Shown here: piece after piece, positions 33,201-36,973 of the stretch
Layout: each line of letters starts with the position of its first letter
Position numbering within the stretch: the stretch's first letter is position 1
Assembly (NCBI GenBank): GCA_911728435.2
Contig: OU452202.1
Location: forward strand, 26,267,135-26,331,134
DNA: 64,000 nucleotides
From: Apoderus coryli
Taxonomy: Eukaryota > Arthropoda > Insecta > Coleoptera > Attelabidae
Reading direction: 5' to 3'
Position numbers and translations under genes: made by a program
The notes under the pieces: model-generated
Seen by the model: the letters and a program-made list of their open reading frames with translations, nothing else
What the model was told of the DNA's origin: nothing
The model's database searches: none

Positions 33201-35148
33201 AAAAACAAATATCAAATTAGTATTTCCTTTTTTTTTTATAATTGGATTAATTTGTAAAATACAAAAACACAACAGAGGCCTTTACGGAGTACTTTTTTAA
33301 TTTTCAGGAACAAATAATAAACCGTTGGGGCCAGGTCTAGACTATAGGGTGGGTGATTTATTATATCGAAACCCACTTTGTGCAGAGCAGCTAGCGCAAC
33401 ACTATTCTTGGGTACTGGAGCATTATCGTGCAGGACTCCAACACCTTTATAGTCAAATTTCGTCTTCTTTTTTATCTGGTTGCTTCTTTTAACTATTCAT
33501 AGATTGAAGCGGAGTATTCTTCAGGTCCTTTCTTCCTTCCCTAAAGGTGGTCGCCCTGAGTTTTCCGGCTGAATGTGTGACATTTTTTGATGCTAATCTC
33601 AAATTTCGTCCTCAGTAACAATCTGGGCCTGTACACCATACGTCTCTTCACTACAAAGGTGCAAAAACGCAGGAGAACATTCGACTGTGTAGTTTTTGAA
33701 GTTGTATGTGCACTCTCGGCATCCATTTTGTACTGACCATAGAAATCTTATATTATATATGTACTATAGAATGCTAATTAAATCCAGCCGAATACCAAAA
33801 AGTGTAACGGGTATGCAGAGTTTTCACGATCTACGCATGCTCCTCAATATCTTATTTTCAGTACAGAGCTGCCATATTTAAAACTATTTTGTCGTTCGCC
33901 TTACAGAATTTATGCGACATATCTGTTTTATAAATAAATCCATATGTTGCGTCATACGAAACTGCTTGACAAAATCAAATAATTAAATGTTATCGGTAAA
34001 ATTGCATACTGTTTAGTTTTCAGCAATATGAACGAAACATTTTTTTCCAAATCTTATTAAATTTAGGAGATTTCGCAACAGCGTCTGTTTTCGCAAATGA
34101 CGTTTCTCGTAGTGGGAATATCTGTCAGAGTCGGCTTCACAACAATTCAGATAGGTTTTATAATTGAGTTATGGTTTTATTCGTGGTATATTTTAATTGT
34201 TGATAGATATACCTATTTGTGATTAAAATTGTTGTTAATATTTGTTATTTTGGTTTTAGTTCGTTTATTTAACAAACAATGAGGTGTATAGTGTTGTGGT
34301 GTAAAAATGAAGGTCTCATTCCTGGTATTAAATATTTTCAGTAAGTTATTGTTTCGGGTTTCTAACAGTCTGAGTTTGAATCAATATGATACCATTGACA
34401 TGATACTCATTTTTAGCTTGACAAAAAAAAGACATGATGTTTGGATGCGGGCATTGGGATCCTAGTACAGAAAATGATGGGAATGTCAAAGGCAGTAAGC
34501 ATTTCGCTGCAGAAGATATCATTTGTAGAGAAGACGGCAAGAGGATCACCCGATGCAGTTCCCAAACTTTTGTTGAAAAGAAGAGATTATGTAAATGAGA
34601 GTGGAAGTTAAATTCTTCTGTTCTGTTTCTTGCACCCCTTCTTTGAAGGCTGTAGAGAGGTAAGACGCCTAAGGTGGTTGTATAAACAAACAAATATTAT
34701 ACAAATATATATATATATAATATAAGATTTCTGTGGTACTGATCTTTGACGCAAAGATAAGGATCTAGGATTTACCGATGACGTTTCTTCCCTGACGGTT
34801 TGAATATACTTTATTTGCTTAGTGAGGAACCTTATACCGGTGCAGTGTTAGATTGTCTATAGATCTAATGATCCGAGTAAGATAAAACGTGGTATCACGA
34901 CTAAAAATATCCCCACCACTAACTTCCATCATTCCGCGGCATTAAAAAGGCCCCCTTGTAAAAAGTAACTACTTACATGAGGTCGCATCCAAACCAAAGG
35001 ACTTAGTGACGGTTTTTTATGATGGTACAGTGCTTTGGAATTTGCTGGAAATTCCGGATCTTCAAACAGTGCTCCCTTTTCTCTACATGTTCGTTTGATT
35101 GCTTGATAATTCGTTGGTATTTTTCTTTTTTCTGTTGTGTTACAATAT
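73..35148 (-). CDS. Calpain-family protein, active-site Cys replaced by Gln (multi-exon, both ends incomplete)
   Basis: Calcium-dependent cysteine protease family, normally cytosolic. Exons in transcript order: 35148-34977, 22939-22743, 8006-7866, 7470-7296, 7219-6975, 6901-6729, 5122-4917, 2387-2230, 2163-2088, 1892-1668, 268-73. All junction phases agree and all donors are GT. The order of domains is the [10 protein letters not shown]-terminal motif, protease core, domain III ([21 protein letters not shown]) and a penta-EF-hand region. The core reads LGDQWLLAA where active calpains have GDCWLLAA. The His motif (QHAYSVTG) and Asn motif (RLRNPWS) are kept. About 654 codons are visible, close to the usual family length. 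The initiator exon upstream of 35148 and the terminal exon before base 1 are not seen. Inactive calpains are known (for example Drosophila Calpain-C), and orthology to one is inferred. The 12- to 15-kb introns are full of transposon remains, yet the coding frame is undamaged. Confidence 0.93.
300..1290 (-). pseudogene. Non-LTR retrotransposon RT fragment (Jockey-like, decayed)
   Basis: Reverse transcriptase pieces in shifting minus-strand frames: [53 protein letters not shown] and [12 protein letters not shown], then a C-terminal [12 protein letters not shown] piece. Several frameshifts and stops; no endonuclease domain seen. It lies in the last visible calpain intron, on the same strand. Bases 1290-1660 between it and the next exon show nothing recognisable. 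Confidence 0.8.
1668..1892 (-). CDS. Calpain exon: penta-EF-hand, first part
   Basis: Encodes [40 protein letters not shown] and [18 protein letters not shown]. The D-N-S-G-x-I-x-x-x-D spacing of the last piece resembles an EF-hand loop. Acceptor GTTACAG, donor AGG|GTGAGT in phase 0. Confidence 0.92.
2088..2163 (-). CDS. Calpain exon: linker before EF-hand region
   Basis: Short exon encoding [20 protein letters not shown] and PTNTV. Acceptor is a long T tract ending CTAG. I chose donor GTG|GTAGGT at 2088; a second in-phase donor 15 bases further (GTG|GTGTAA) would add five residues. Both keep phase 0. Confidence 0.75.
2230..2387 (-). CDS. Calpain exon: domain [13 protein letters not shown] block
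   Basis: Encodes [32 protein letters not shown] and [16 protein letters not shown], the conserved REV...F.LPPG.Y.IVP.T and G.FLLR.F.. blocks. Acceptor TTCCAG, donor TG|GTAAAT. Confidence 0.92.
2520..3795 (+). pseudogene. Family C non-LTR retrotransposon fragment
   Basis: Starts in the linker before the RT domain (frames reading [31 protein letters not shown]), then a long frame with [44 protein letters not shown] and [15 protein letters not shown] motifs including YADD are present, but an in-frame stop near 2755, a frame change near 2970 and a missing part of the palm before LLDYSKAF make it defective. Truncated near 3795 and followed by a family D tail. Antisense in a calpain intron. Confidence 0.85.
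3905..4614 (+). pseudogene. Family D non-LTR retrotransposon, 5'-truncated 3' end
   Basis: Frames starting [20 protein letters not shown] match the C-terminal RT region of the long family D copy at 24236-25453. Frameshifted around 3990. The 3' end has the hairpin ATGGAC-TTT-GTCCAT (4584-4598) followed by AATAAATAAATAAAT. About 110 unassigned bases separate it from the truncated family C copy. Confidence 0.8.
4917..5122 (-). CDS. Calpain exon: domain III (C2-like)
   Basis: Encodes [18 protein letters not shown], then [23 protein letters not shown] and IGF.VYE.P are calpain domain III hallmarks. Acceptor TTTGCAG, donor CAA|GTAAGT in phase 0. A family A retrotransposon remnant lies in the upstream intron and families C and D in the downstream one. 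Confidence 0.92.
5320..6625 (+). pseudogene. Family A non-LTR retrotransposon RT, long open frame with catalytic Asp lost
   Basis: A 428-codon open frame (5364-6650) covers most of an RT domain and the C-terminal region: [51 protein letters not shown], then [11 protein letters not shown] where the family has FADDLK. The first Asp of the catalytic pair is Val, so polymerase activity would be lost although the frame is still open. Both ends are truncated: no endonuclease domain, and homology stops near 6625 where calpain intron sequence resumes. Antisense to calpain. Confidence 0.85.
6729..6901 (-). CDS. Calpain exon: end of protease core, entry to domain III
   Basis: Encodes [20 protein letters not shown] and, near the end, [14 protein letters not shown]. 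This matches the calpain MS..DF...F..LE.C.L.P block and the G..AGGC.NF block; the usual Cys of AGGC is Gly here. Acceptor TTATAG, donor ATAG|GTAAGT. Confidence 0.92.
6975..7219 (-). CDS. Calpain exon: protease core with His and Asn motifs
   Basis: Encodes QHAYSVTG (family catalytic His), [16 protein letters not shown] (family catalytic Asn) and ANDGEFW. Two of the three triad positions are therefore kept although the Cys is lost. Acceptor CGTTAG, donor TG|GTAAGT in phase 2, completed by G at 6901 to give the conserved GEFWMSF. Confidence 0.93.
7296..7470 (-). CDS. Calpain exon: protease core (GSYENL block)
   Basis: Encodes [20 protein letters not shown] and [10 protein letters not shown], corresponding to the calpain GSYEAL..G....A..D.TGG block. 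Acceptor TCTTTAG, donor CAG|GTAATC in phase 0. Confidence 0.92.
7518..7709. repeat. Foldback/MITE-like inverted repeat
   Basis: The left arm (GTAGATAAGCTATGA...GCCTCATTTC, about 7518-7559) and right arm (7668-7709) are near-perfect reverse complements, and the inner sequence continues the symmetry (GGTCCAAT, TTCCTTTCA). The whole 190 bp can fold as one hairpin. It lies in the 395-base intron between calpain exons 7296-7470 and 7866-8006. No coding capacity. Confidence 0.8.
7866..8006 (-). CDS. Calpain exon: protease core
   Basis: Encodes [20 protein letters not shown] and [16 protein letters not shown], matching the conserved W.FG.W..V.VDD.LPT and [12 protein letters not shown] blocks of calpains. 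Acceptor TTTCAG, donor AA|GTACGT. Confidence 0.93.
8312..9150 (-). pseudogene. Non-LTR retrotransposon RT C-terminal fragment
   Basis: Two minus frames give [34 protein letters not shown], then [20 protein letters not shown], the region downstream of the RT palm in Jockey/BS-type elements. The 3' end is near 8312 with an AATAAATAAATAA stretch. 5'-truncated near 9150; frameshift near 8940. Same strand as calpain, in its 14.7-kb intron. Confidence 0.8.
9151..10943. other. AT-rich calpain intron sequence, nothing recognised
   Basis: No coding frame of note. A CTATACAGGGGGGATTAT motif near 10063 resembles the CAGGGTG end motif seen elsewhere in the window, and a short ATT run lies near 10466. 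Confidence 0.5.
10944..11262 (+). pseudogene. Non-LTR retrotransposon RT fragment
   Basis: Overlapping frames give [33 protein letters not shown], then [20 protein letters not shown] and [11 protein letters not shown]. This is RT motif 4 to 5 of a BS/Jockey-like element. A frameshift near 11080 separates the two pieces. No tail seen; surrounded by intron sequence. Confidence 0.75.
11263..12355. other. AT-rich calpain intron sequence, nothing recognised
   Basis: Only short chance frames. A CCGGATGTCCCAAAGTG motif near 12168 looks like a transposon end but I cannot assign it. Confidence 0.4.
12360..12895 (-). pseudogene. Unrecognised coding remnant with one frameshift
   Basis: Two minus frames join into one plausible protein of about 180 residues: [40 protein letters not shown] and FFDSQLCA in one frame; then [18 protein letters not shown] and [20 protein letters not shown] in the next, ending at a stop at 12360. 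The frame change is near 12620. The start is lost where the hammerhead-associated repeat begins (12893). I do not recognise the family; a decayed transposon or host-gene copy is possible. Cysteines near the C-terminus (C-x2-C...C) could bind metal, which is speculation. Confidence 0.4.
12893..13045 (+). repeat. Hammerhead-associated repeat, downstream segment
   Basis: Begins TTTCCAACATAACTTAAAG and CTTGTTACTTTATGTAAC, the same block that follows the hammerhead at 21853-21896, and runs on through GCCTCCCGCCAGGGAATTCG to a GTTTGTGAAC block. A reverse-orientation relative lies at 26076-26190. It lacks the hammerhead itself. The GTTCGAATTCC-type word read on the minus strand resembles a tRNA B box, but I see no A box. 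Confidence 0.6.
13085..13375 (+). pseudogene. Jockey-type RT C-terminal fragment
   Basis: A single frame reads [40 protein letters not shown] and [20 protein letters not shown], the C-terminal thumb region typical of Jockey-clade RTs (QN..LR...GA.W...N..I..DL). About 90 codons, then a stop. No tail seen. Confidence 0.75.
13632..13674 (+). ncRNA. Degenerate hammerhead ribozyme copy
   Basis: Shares CCTGCCGATCAC with the intact copy at 21853. CTGATGA (13638-13644), stem II GTTG/CACC with one mismatch, GAAA (13658-13661) and stem III ACG/CGT around one A are present. The 3' strand of stem I no longer pairs, so this copy is probably inactive. Confidence 0.6.
14205..14285 (+). pseudogene. RT motif scrap beside a mariner
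   Basis: One frame reads [17 protein letters not shown], the second RT motif of family A ([14 protein letters not shown]). It stops at the inverted-repeat end of the mariner at about 14293. Confidence 0.6.
14293..15262 (-). pseudogene. Mariner transposase pseudogene, DD41D type
   Basis: Tc1/mariner superfamily cut-and-paste transposase. Minus-strand pieces: [20 protein letters not shown] (N-terminal), [20 protein letters not shown] (first Asp), [20 protein letters not shown] (second Asp), [20 protein letters not shown] (third Asp). From the Asp of DGATCH to the Asp of TPLD I count 41 intervening residues, as in rosa-type mariners. Frameshifts near 14690-14770 and 15130 break it. The 3' inverted repeat starts near 14293 (GGGGTGTTTTTTATAAAGG). 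The 5' end is missing: the N-terminal part is fused to a family A RT at about 15262. Confidence 0.85.
15262..16500 (-). pseudogene. Family A non-LTR retrotransposon RT, frameshifted
   Basis: Overlapping minus frames give [85 protein letters not shown] and [15 protein letters not shown]. The catalytic FADD is intact, but there are at least three frame changes (near 15480, 15640, 16000). The C-terminal end is replaced by the mariner. Traces reach about 16500 ([20 protein letters not shown]). Confidence 0.85.
16500..17300. other. AT-rich intron sequence, nothing assigned
   Basis: Contains an open frame at 16942-17223 (+) with a hydrophobic stretch ([13 protein letters not shown]), but no splice context or recognisable motif. 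I treat it as chance. Confidence 0.4.
17305..17613 (+). pseudogene. Unrecognised 102-codon open frame, Ser/Thr-rich with NCT motif end
   Basis: Reads [40 protein letters not shown] and ends [20 protein letters not shown] plus stop. The low-complexity Ser/Thr body followed by a short beta-like NCTI...NINI end resembles the C-termini of some tyrosine-recombinase or zinc-finger type transposon proteins, from memory only. It may be a last exon of a lost element. It is antisense to calpain. No promoter or partner exon found. Confidence 0.3.
18059..18482. repeat. Inverted duplication inside the Penelope-like element
   Basis: 18059-18235 and 18300-18482 are near-identical reverse complements (GATGGAAGAAGAGGGAAAAC against GTTTTCCCTCTTCTTCCATC, and onward). 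The spacer holds the sense copy of a second short inverted segment (17952-18000 against 18239-18287). Confidence 0.85.
19511..19552 (+). ncRNA. Hammerhead-like core in Penelope 3' region, decayed
   Basis: CTGATGA (19511-19517), stem II GGAG/CTCC (19519-19532), GAAA (19533-19536) and a stem-loop ATGTC-CCTTT-GACAT (19538-19552) sit in the right order. One extra T precedes stem II, the two base pairs next to the core in stem III are lost (AC opposite AA), and no stem I is evident. Hammerheads are known in Penelope-like elements; this copy is probably dead. Confidence 0.5.
19601..20639. other. AT-rich intron sequence, nothing recognised
   Basis: No frames with known motifs; scattered short repeats only. 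Confidence 0.4.
20640..21535 (+). pseudogene. Family A non-LTR retrotransposon RT, frameshifted
   Basis: Plus frames: [48 protein letters not shown], then [20 protein letters not shown], and [20 protein letters not shown] where the family has SGVPQGS. The catalytic region continues out of frame ([14 protein letters not shown]) near 21475. A segment between SGG and TKVFEKV (the NYRPIS block) is deleted. Stops near 21535 with no tail. Confidence 0.8.
21775..21960 (+). repeat. Hammerhead-bearing short repeat, best copy
   Basis: Runs from about CTTTGTAAATGTTGGAAATT through the ribozyme to CTTGTTGCTTTATGTAACAA. A minus-strand relative lies at 28053-28200, and the downstream block is shared with 12893-13045. 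No open frame. It may be a nonautonomous retroelement or a Penelope-derived unit. Confidence 0.7.
21823..21926 (+). ncRNA. Type I hammerhead ribozyme, apparently complete
   Basis: Hand fold: inner stem I TCACCA (21853-21858) with TGGTGA (21891-21896); CTGATGA (21859-21865); stem II GTCG (21866-21869) with CGAC (21875-21878), loop TGGAT; GAAA (21879-21882); stem III ACGG/CCGT (21882-21889), very short; cleavage triplet GTC ending at 21890. Stem I resumes after a 9/9 internal loop with TCACACT (21837-21843)/AGTGTGA (21906-21912), then GTTGGAAATTT (21823-21833)/AAATTTCCAAC (21916-21926). All invariant core bases are present. The minimal stem III is like that of dimer-active hammerheads in retroelements. 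Confidence 0.8.
22142..22244 (+). repeat. Short poly(A) retrocopy with 13-bp target-site duplication
   Basis: AAGATTTTATGTA flanks the insert on both sides (22142-22154 and 22232-22244). Between them lie about 61 bases (containing GAGGCTGCAGTGAAACCGGG) and a run of about 17 A. Duplication plus poly(A) is the mark of target-primed reverse transcription. I do not recognise the 61-base source; a small RNA or the 3' end of another element are options. Confidence 0.75.
22743..22939 (-). CDS. Calpain exon: start of protease core, Cys to Gln
   Basis: Encodes [10 protein letters not shown] through [10 protein letters not shown] to [10 protein letters not shown] and CGAF. The codon at the nucleophile is CAA (Gln) where Cys is TGC or TGT, a change of at least two bases, so a single read error cannot explain it. 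The flanking family residues (LGD, WLLAA) are intact. Acceptor TTTTAG and donor AG|GTAAGT are clean. It sits alone between introns of 12 and 14.7 kb. Confidence 0.92.
22940..23451. other. Calpain intron sequence, nothing recognised
   Basis: No coding frames of note between the Cys-to-Gln exon and a retrotransposon tail. Confidence 0.4.
23452..23760 (-). mobile_element. Family A retrotransposon, 3' end only
   Basis: Read on the minus strand: AAATCCC-TTT-GGGATTT hairpin, then GTCTTATC..., CATTGAGGGTTATA, an A-rich segment and the tail block (GGGTTCTGCCTGTTAGACAA then TAAAGTG). The same order occurs at 27778-28050 (+). A very 5'-truncated insertion. Confidence 0.75.
24001..25460 (-). pseudogene. 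Family D non-LTR retrotransposon, 5'-truncated but with intact 405-codon frame
   Basis: One open frame (25453-24236): [76 protein letters not shown] and [20 protein letters not shown]. The GVPQGS and FADD motifs are intact, so the RT palm could be functional, but endonuclease and N-terminal RT are missing. The 3' end has hairpin ATGGAC-TTT-GTCCGT and an AATAAATAAATAAA tail (24001). Youngest-looking RT in the window. Same strand as calpain, in its intron. Confidence 0.88.
25708..25953 (+). CDS. Unrecognised short frame, possible 3' exon
   Basis: The frame ends [54 protein letters not shown] and a stop at 25953. Its composition (three Trp, many Gly, little low complexity) is unlike chance AT-rich sequence. 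An AG at about 25761 (GCGGTAG|AAACGAG) could be a splice acceptor. The TE-rich surroundings show no partner exon. It runs antisense inside the 12-kb calpain intron. It could be a nested gene, an exon of an unseen gene or an old transposon piece; I cannot name a family. Confidence 0.35.
   Translation: MWTLTIAKNTYTEKRNSGRNENKEALDLRTRGRILHSRFLSNGWVYDHCLHVDAAGRLIRISWEGAGGQSWNGNKLITTHS
26076..26190 (-). repeat. Relative of the hammerhead-associated repeat
   Basis: GTTCACAAACGA, then CTAGATGCGTCCGATTTCCC and TGGCGGGAGGCATTATTT, repeat the reverse complement of 12893-13045 with substitutions. It runs directly into the family A RT, whose frame seems to begin inside it. Confidence 0.55.
26115..28052 (+). 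pseudogene. Family A non-LTR retrotransposon, 5'-truncated, frameshifted, with 3' UTR and tail
   Basis: Frames in order: [75 protein letters not shown] (FADD changed to FADN), [20 protein letters not shown], and [20 protein letters not shown] to a stop at 27595. Frame changes near 26490, 26680 and 27030. The 3' UTR contains the AAATCCC-TTT-GGGATTT hairpin (27781-27797), an A-rich tract, and the tail TGTTGGGCAATAAACGCTTA at 28018. Confidence 0.88.
27838..27992 (+). repeat. A-rich low-complexity tract in a retrotransposon 3' UTR
   Basis: About 150 bases of runs of A broken by single T, G or C blocks. It lies between the 3' UTR hairpin and the family A tail block. The shorter matching tract in the minus copy at about 23588-23625 suggests length instability. 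Confidence 0.8.
28107..28144 (-). ncRNA. Degenerate hammerhead ribozyme copy
   Basis: Minus strand: TCACCA (28144-28139), CTGATGA (28138-28132), collapsed stem II GTTATC, GAAA (28125-28122), stem III ACA-CCC-TGT, cleavage triplet GTC ending 28113, then AGATGA which pairs with TCACCA at four of six positions. The flanks (GGTTACATTGCCTGGCGA, then TTTTCAACATAACTGAAAG) match the 21.8-kb copy. It lies on the calpain sense strand. Confidence 0.6.
28798..30715 (+). pseudogene. Family B (BS/Jockey-like) non-LTR retrotransposon, interrupted by an R2-type fragment
   Basis: A 289-codon frame starts [20 protein letters not shown], with [52 protein letters not shown] and [20 protein letters not shown]. 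After RVVRIM at 29617 it is broken by 635 foreign bases, resuming at 30256 ([14 protein letters not shown]...) to [13 protein letters not shown] and a stop at 30603. The tail is GTAATGACAATAAATAAATA at about 30705. RT catalytic motifs are intact. 5'-truncated right after an ATATACAGGGTG motif. Confidence 0.88.
29618..30252 (-). mobile_element. R2-type reverse transcriptase fragment nested in family B element
   Basis: One minus frame reads [54 protein letters not shown] and [13 protein letters not shown]; just before it, in a second frame, [30 protein letters not shown] with AYADDLVL and the Q.GFR..DGT block are characteristic of the R2 clade, whose intact members insert in 28S rDNA. Both ends are truncated, there is no tail and no clear target duplication; about two host bases changed at the join. 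YADD is intact. Confidence 0.85.
30716..31734. other. AT-rich calpain intron, nothing recognised
   Basis: Only short AT-rich frames. Confidence 0.4.
31735..31789 (+). CDS. Possible first exon of an unseen gene or transposon (SAM-like start)
   Basis: ATG opens [18 protein letters not shown] and meets a strong donor G|GTAAGT at 31790. Short M(E/D)(D/E)FL...L..LIP.F starts are common for SAM-domain proteins, including some carried by insect DNA transposons. No second exon follows that I can identify. The upstream sequence has TATATAG at about 31699. Antisense to calpain. Confidence 0.3.
31902..31989 (-). ncRNA. Type I hammerhead ribozyme, apparently complete
   Basis: Minus-strand hand fold: inner stem I CTGTC (31967-31963) with GACAG (31931-31927); core CTGAGGA (31962-31956), a CUGANGA variant; one extra T; stem II GACTT/AAGTC (31954-31950 with 31944-31940); GAAA (31939-31936); minimal stem III AC/GT; cleavage triplet GTC ending at 31932. 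After an internal loop, stem I resumes with an outer helix formed by 31975-31989 and 31902-31918 (TTTGTTTC/GAAACAAA and beyond). The extra T before stem II is the one unusual point. It lies on the calpain sense strand. Confidence 0.65.
31990..33299. other. AT-rich intron, end-like repeats only
   Basis: TTCAGGGTGTTCCATTCAAA at about 32103 resembles the CAGGGTG transposon ends seen elsewhere. No genes. Confidence 0.4.
33300..33510 (-). pseudogene. DD34D mariner transposase scrap
   Basis: A minus frame reads [20 protein letters not shown] and [25 protein letters not shown] and HPPYSPDLAPSDYYLF are mariner hallmarks. From the Asp of HDNAP, 34 residues precede the third catalytic position, which is Val here, so it is inactive. 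Remains of the same element may continue to about 33730 but are unreadable. Confidence 0.75.
33731..34742 (+). mobile_element. THAP-carrying inverted-repeat transposon, copy 1 (complete ends)
   Basis: The element is 33737-34736, exactly 1000 bp. Ends CCATAGAAATCTTATATTAT and, reversed, CCACAGAAATCTTATATTAT; flanked by TACTGA on both sides (33731-33736, 34737-34742). Inside, [20 protein letters not shown] starts a THAP zinc finger, which continues across a short intron-like gap as [15 protein letters not shown], then frameshifts to [15 protein letters not shown]. The third Cys ligand is lost (GSKHF). No DDE domain, so it is nonautonomous. THAP plus inverted repeats suggests the P-element superfamily, but the 6-bp duplication is not the usual 8 bp. 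Confidence 0.8.
34743..34976. other. Calpain intron between THAP element and N-terminal exon
   Basis: Short unassigned sequence that includes the exon's 3' splice flank. Confidence 0.4.
34977..35148 (-). CDS. Calpain exon: N-terminal segment
   Basis: Encodes [10 protein letters not shown] through LFEDPEFPA to WMRPH. The LFEDP.FPA and W.RPHEI motifs are hallmarks of the segment just before the calpain protease core. It opens after a pyrimidine-rich tract ending TTCTAG, completing a split codon (previous exon phase 2), and ends CAT|GTAAGT in phase 0, joining to EICQRP of the next exon 12 kb away. The upstream coding exon was not found. Confidence 0.9.
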
Positions 35149-35354
35149 CTAGAAGAAAAAAAATAAGGCAAATAAATGGAGTTGTTCATTTATATGATCG
35201 GAGAAATTCTTGAGGTTTCCAATGCGGAAAAAATTCAGTACAAATAGACTGAGTTCGTTTTTTTTTTATAGCACAGTAAATACTAAAGCTCGATGCTGAG
35301 ATCTAAGTAAAAACATAGGCATACCCCATACAGCACAGACCTGGCTCCTAGGAA

Positions 35355-36436
35355 TTAGGAACTGTTTCCACAACAATGAGAGGTGTCTTTAATTGATTTA
35401 CATTTTGAGCTTGAACTAAAGGTTCCATTGTAGACTTTATTTGAGTGGTAGGTACACATCAATTTGTTTGCTGAAAGTCTTTGGATAAATAACAATTGAG
35501 CGCAGAAAGATCTTACAGGCTCATTGAAATAGTTAATTTCTTGACTAAATCCTTCTATGTTACATGATTGGCATGCTCGAAGTAGTGATGCTTTGGATTC
35601 ATAATTAATACGAAAAACAGGAACGTGAAATAGTCTGCTACTCAATTCAACGATCGGAGTAGGTTTGAACAGTCCACGAAGCTATTTATAATCTTAGCAA
35701 ACAGAGAGTTGCCCGGCATACACTCTGCGAGCAGCCAGCGAAACCATTTGAAAGCGGTCGAGCAGTGCTCTATGATTGAATCCTCTACATGGGAATCTAC
35801 CGCTAATTTTAAACGCTAAATATTTAAGGAATTTGCGCTGTATGTATTCAATGTGTCCTGCATAAGATTGGTAAATGGGAGACCATATTATAGATGCGTA
35901 CTCAAGCTTAGATCTTACCAGAGCACAATACAAATTAGTTATACATTCAATATCACTAAAATCTATGGTAACACGAAACAAAAAGCCAAGCATGCGTAGT
36001 GCATCTCGGGTAATACTTTGAATATGATAATTAAATTACAATTCAGTGTCGACGTAAACTCCAAGATCCCTGACAATATCACAACACTCAAGCTCAGTGT
36101 CACTCAGCTGATAGCGATATTCAAAAACAGTTTGCGATTTCAAAAATATGACAAACATACATTTATTAATATTTAAAGGCAATTTATTATAGTTACACCA
36201 ATCTTCAAGCTTAGATAAGTCGCGCTGCAACAATACGCAATCCGAAGTGTCTCGATACAACTTCAGATCGTCTGCAAACATCAAATGGTTGCTTGTAAGT
36301 TCCTGGGATATGTCATTAATGAAAATTGAAAATATTAATGGTACCAAACAGCTGCCCTGAGGCGCTCCGCTGGTGGGTGTGAAAGTCTCCGATTTATGAC
36401 CATTGTATTCGACATAGTGTTGTCGATCAGACAACT
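35355..36436 (-). pseudogene. Family A non-LTR retrotransposon RT fragment
   Basis: Minus frames: SDRQHYVEYNGHKSETFTPT, SGAPQGSCLVPLIFSIFIND, LMFADDLKLYRDTSDC, then ALRMLGFLFRVTIDFSDIEC, KLEYASIIWSPIYQSYAGHI, and a C-terminal LFHVPVFRINYESKASLL. FADD is intact; GVPQGS is GAPQGS. Stops or frame changes near 36036 and 35690. Truncated at 36436 just after the SDRQ motif; no tail seen. Confidence 0.82.
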
Positions 36437-36973
36437 AGGAGGCAAAAAACGTTAAAAGTCCAATTAATGGTTTATTAGCCGTCCAGTCCTAATTTGGCAC
36501 TCAATGGTTCCATTTTGTTCCCAAATATCCAGAAATAGATTGCATGCAAAAGTTTATTATTGACAAAGAGAAATATTTACAAAAACAACACAGGAACATT
36601 CAATAAAAAAACTACTGTGTCATAATTATTATTAGCATGAACATGTAAATAGTGGCGACTCTTAAATTGGTCACATTTTAATAGTTTCCCATGTTTTATT
36701 ACATAAAATGGCGATAATCACAACATAAATCAACAAAGTGTGTAAAAACTCTGAATACATCAACGCCAAATATAATTTTAATTTCGATCACGAAGAAAAC
36801 AAGATAGCAGCTTATAATATGCGATTTGTCTACATGATAAATCATTTTTCTTGGCATTATCGGGTCTGGTAACCCGCAATTATTCACAACATACTTGCGT
36901 TTTAGCCTGAACACAAAATCGGTTTGTGTAAGTGAAAGAAAATGAACAGTTTCAAAAAATATACGGGGTCTGT
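36437..36973. other. Unassigned sequence with a 92-codon minus frame
   Basis: The frame 36977-36699 reads SLTQTDFVFRLKRKYVVNNC and PMPRKMIYHVD-type sequence with a hydrophobic stretch. No family recognised; it abuts the end of THAP copy 2. Confidence 0.3.

Noticed and set aside
35355..35645. Minus frame considered as the missing calpain first exon
   Set aside because: It continues the family A RT C-terminus (HVPVFR region) and has no splice signals matching the phase 2 start at 35148.
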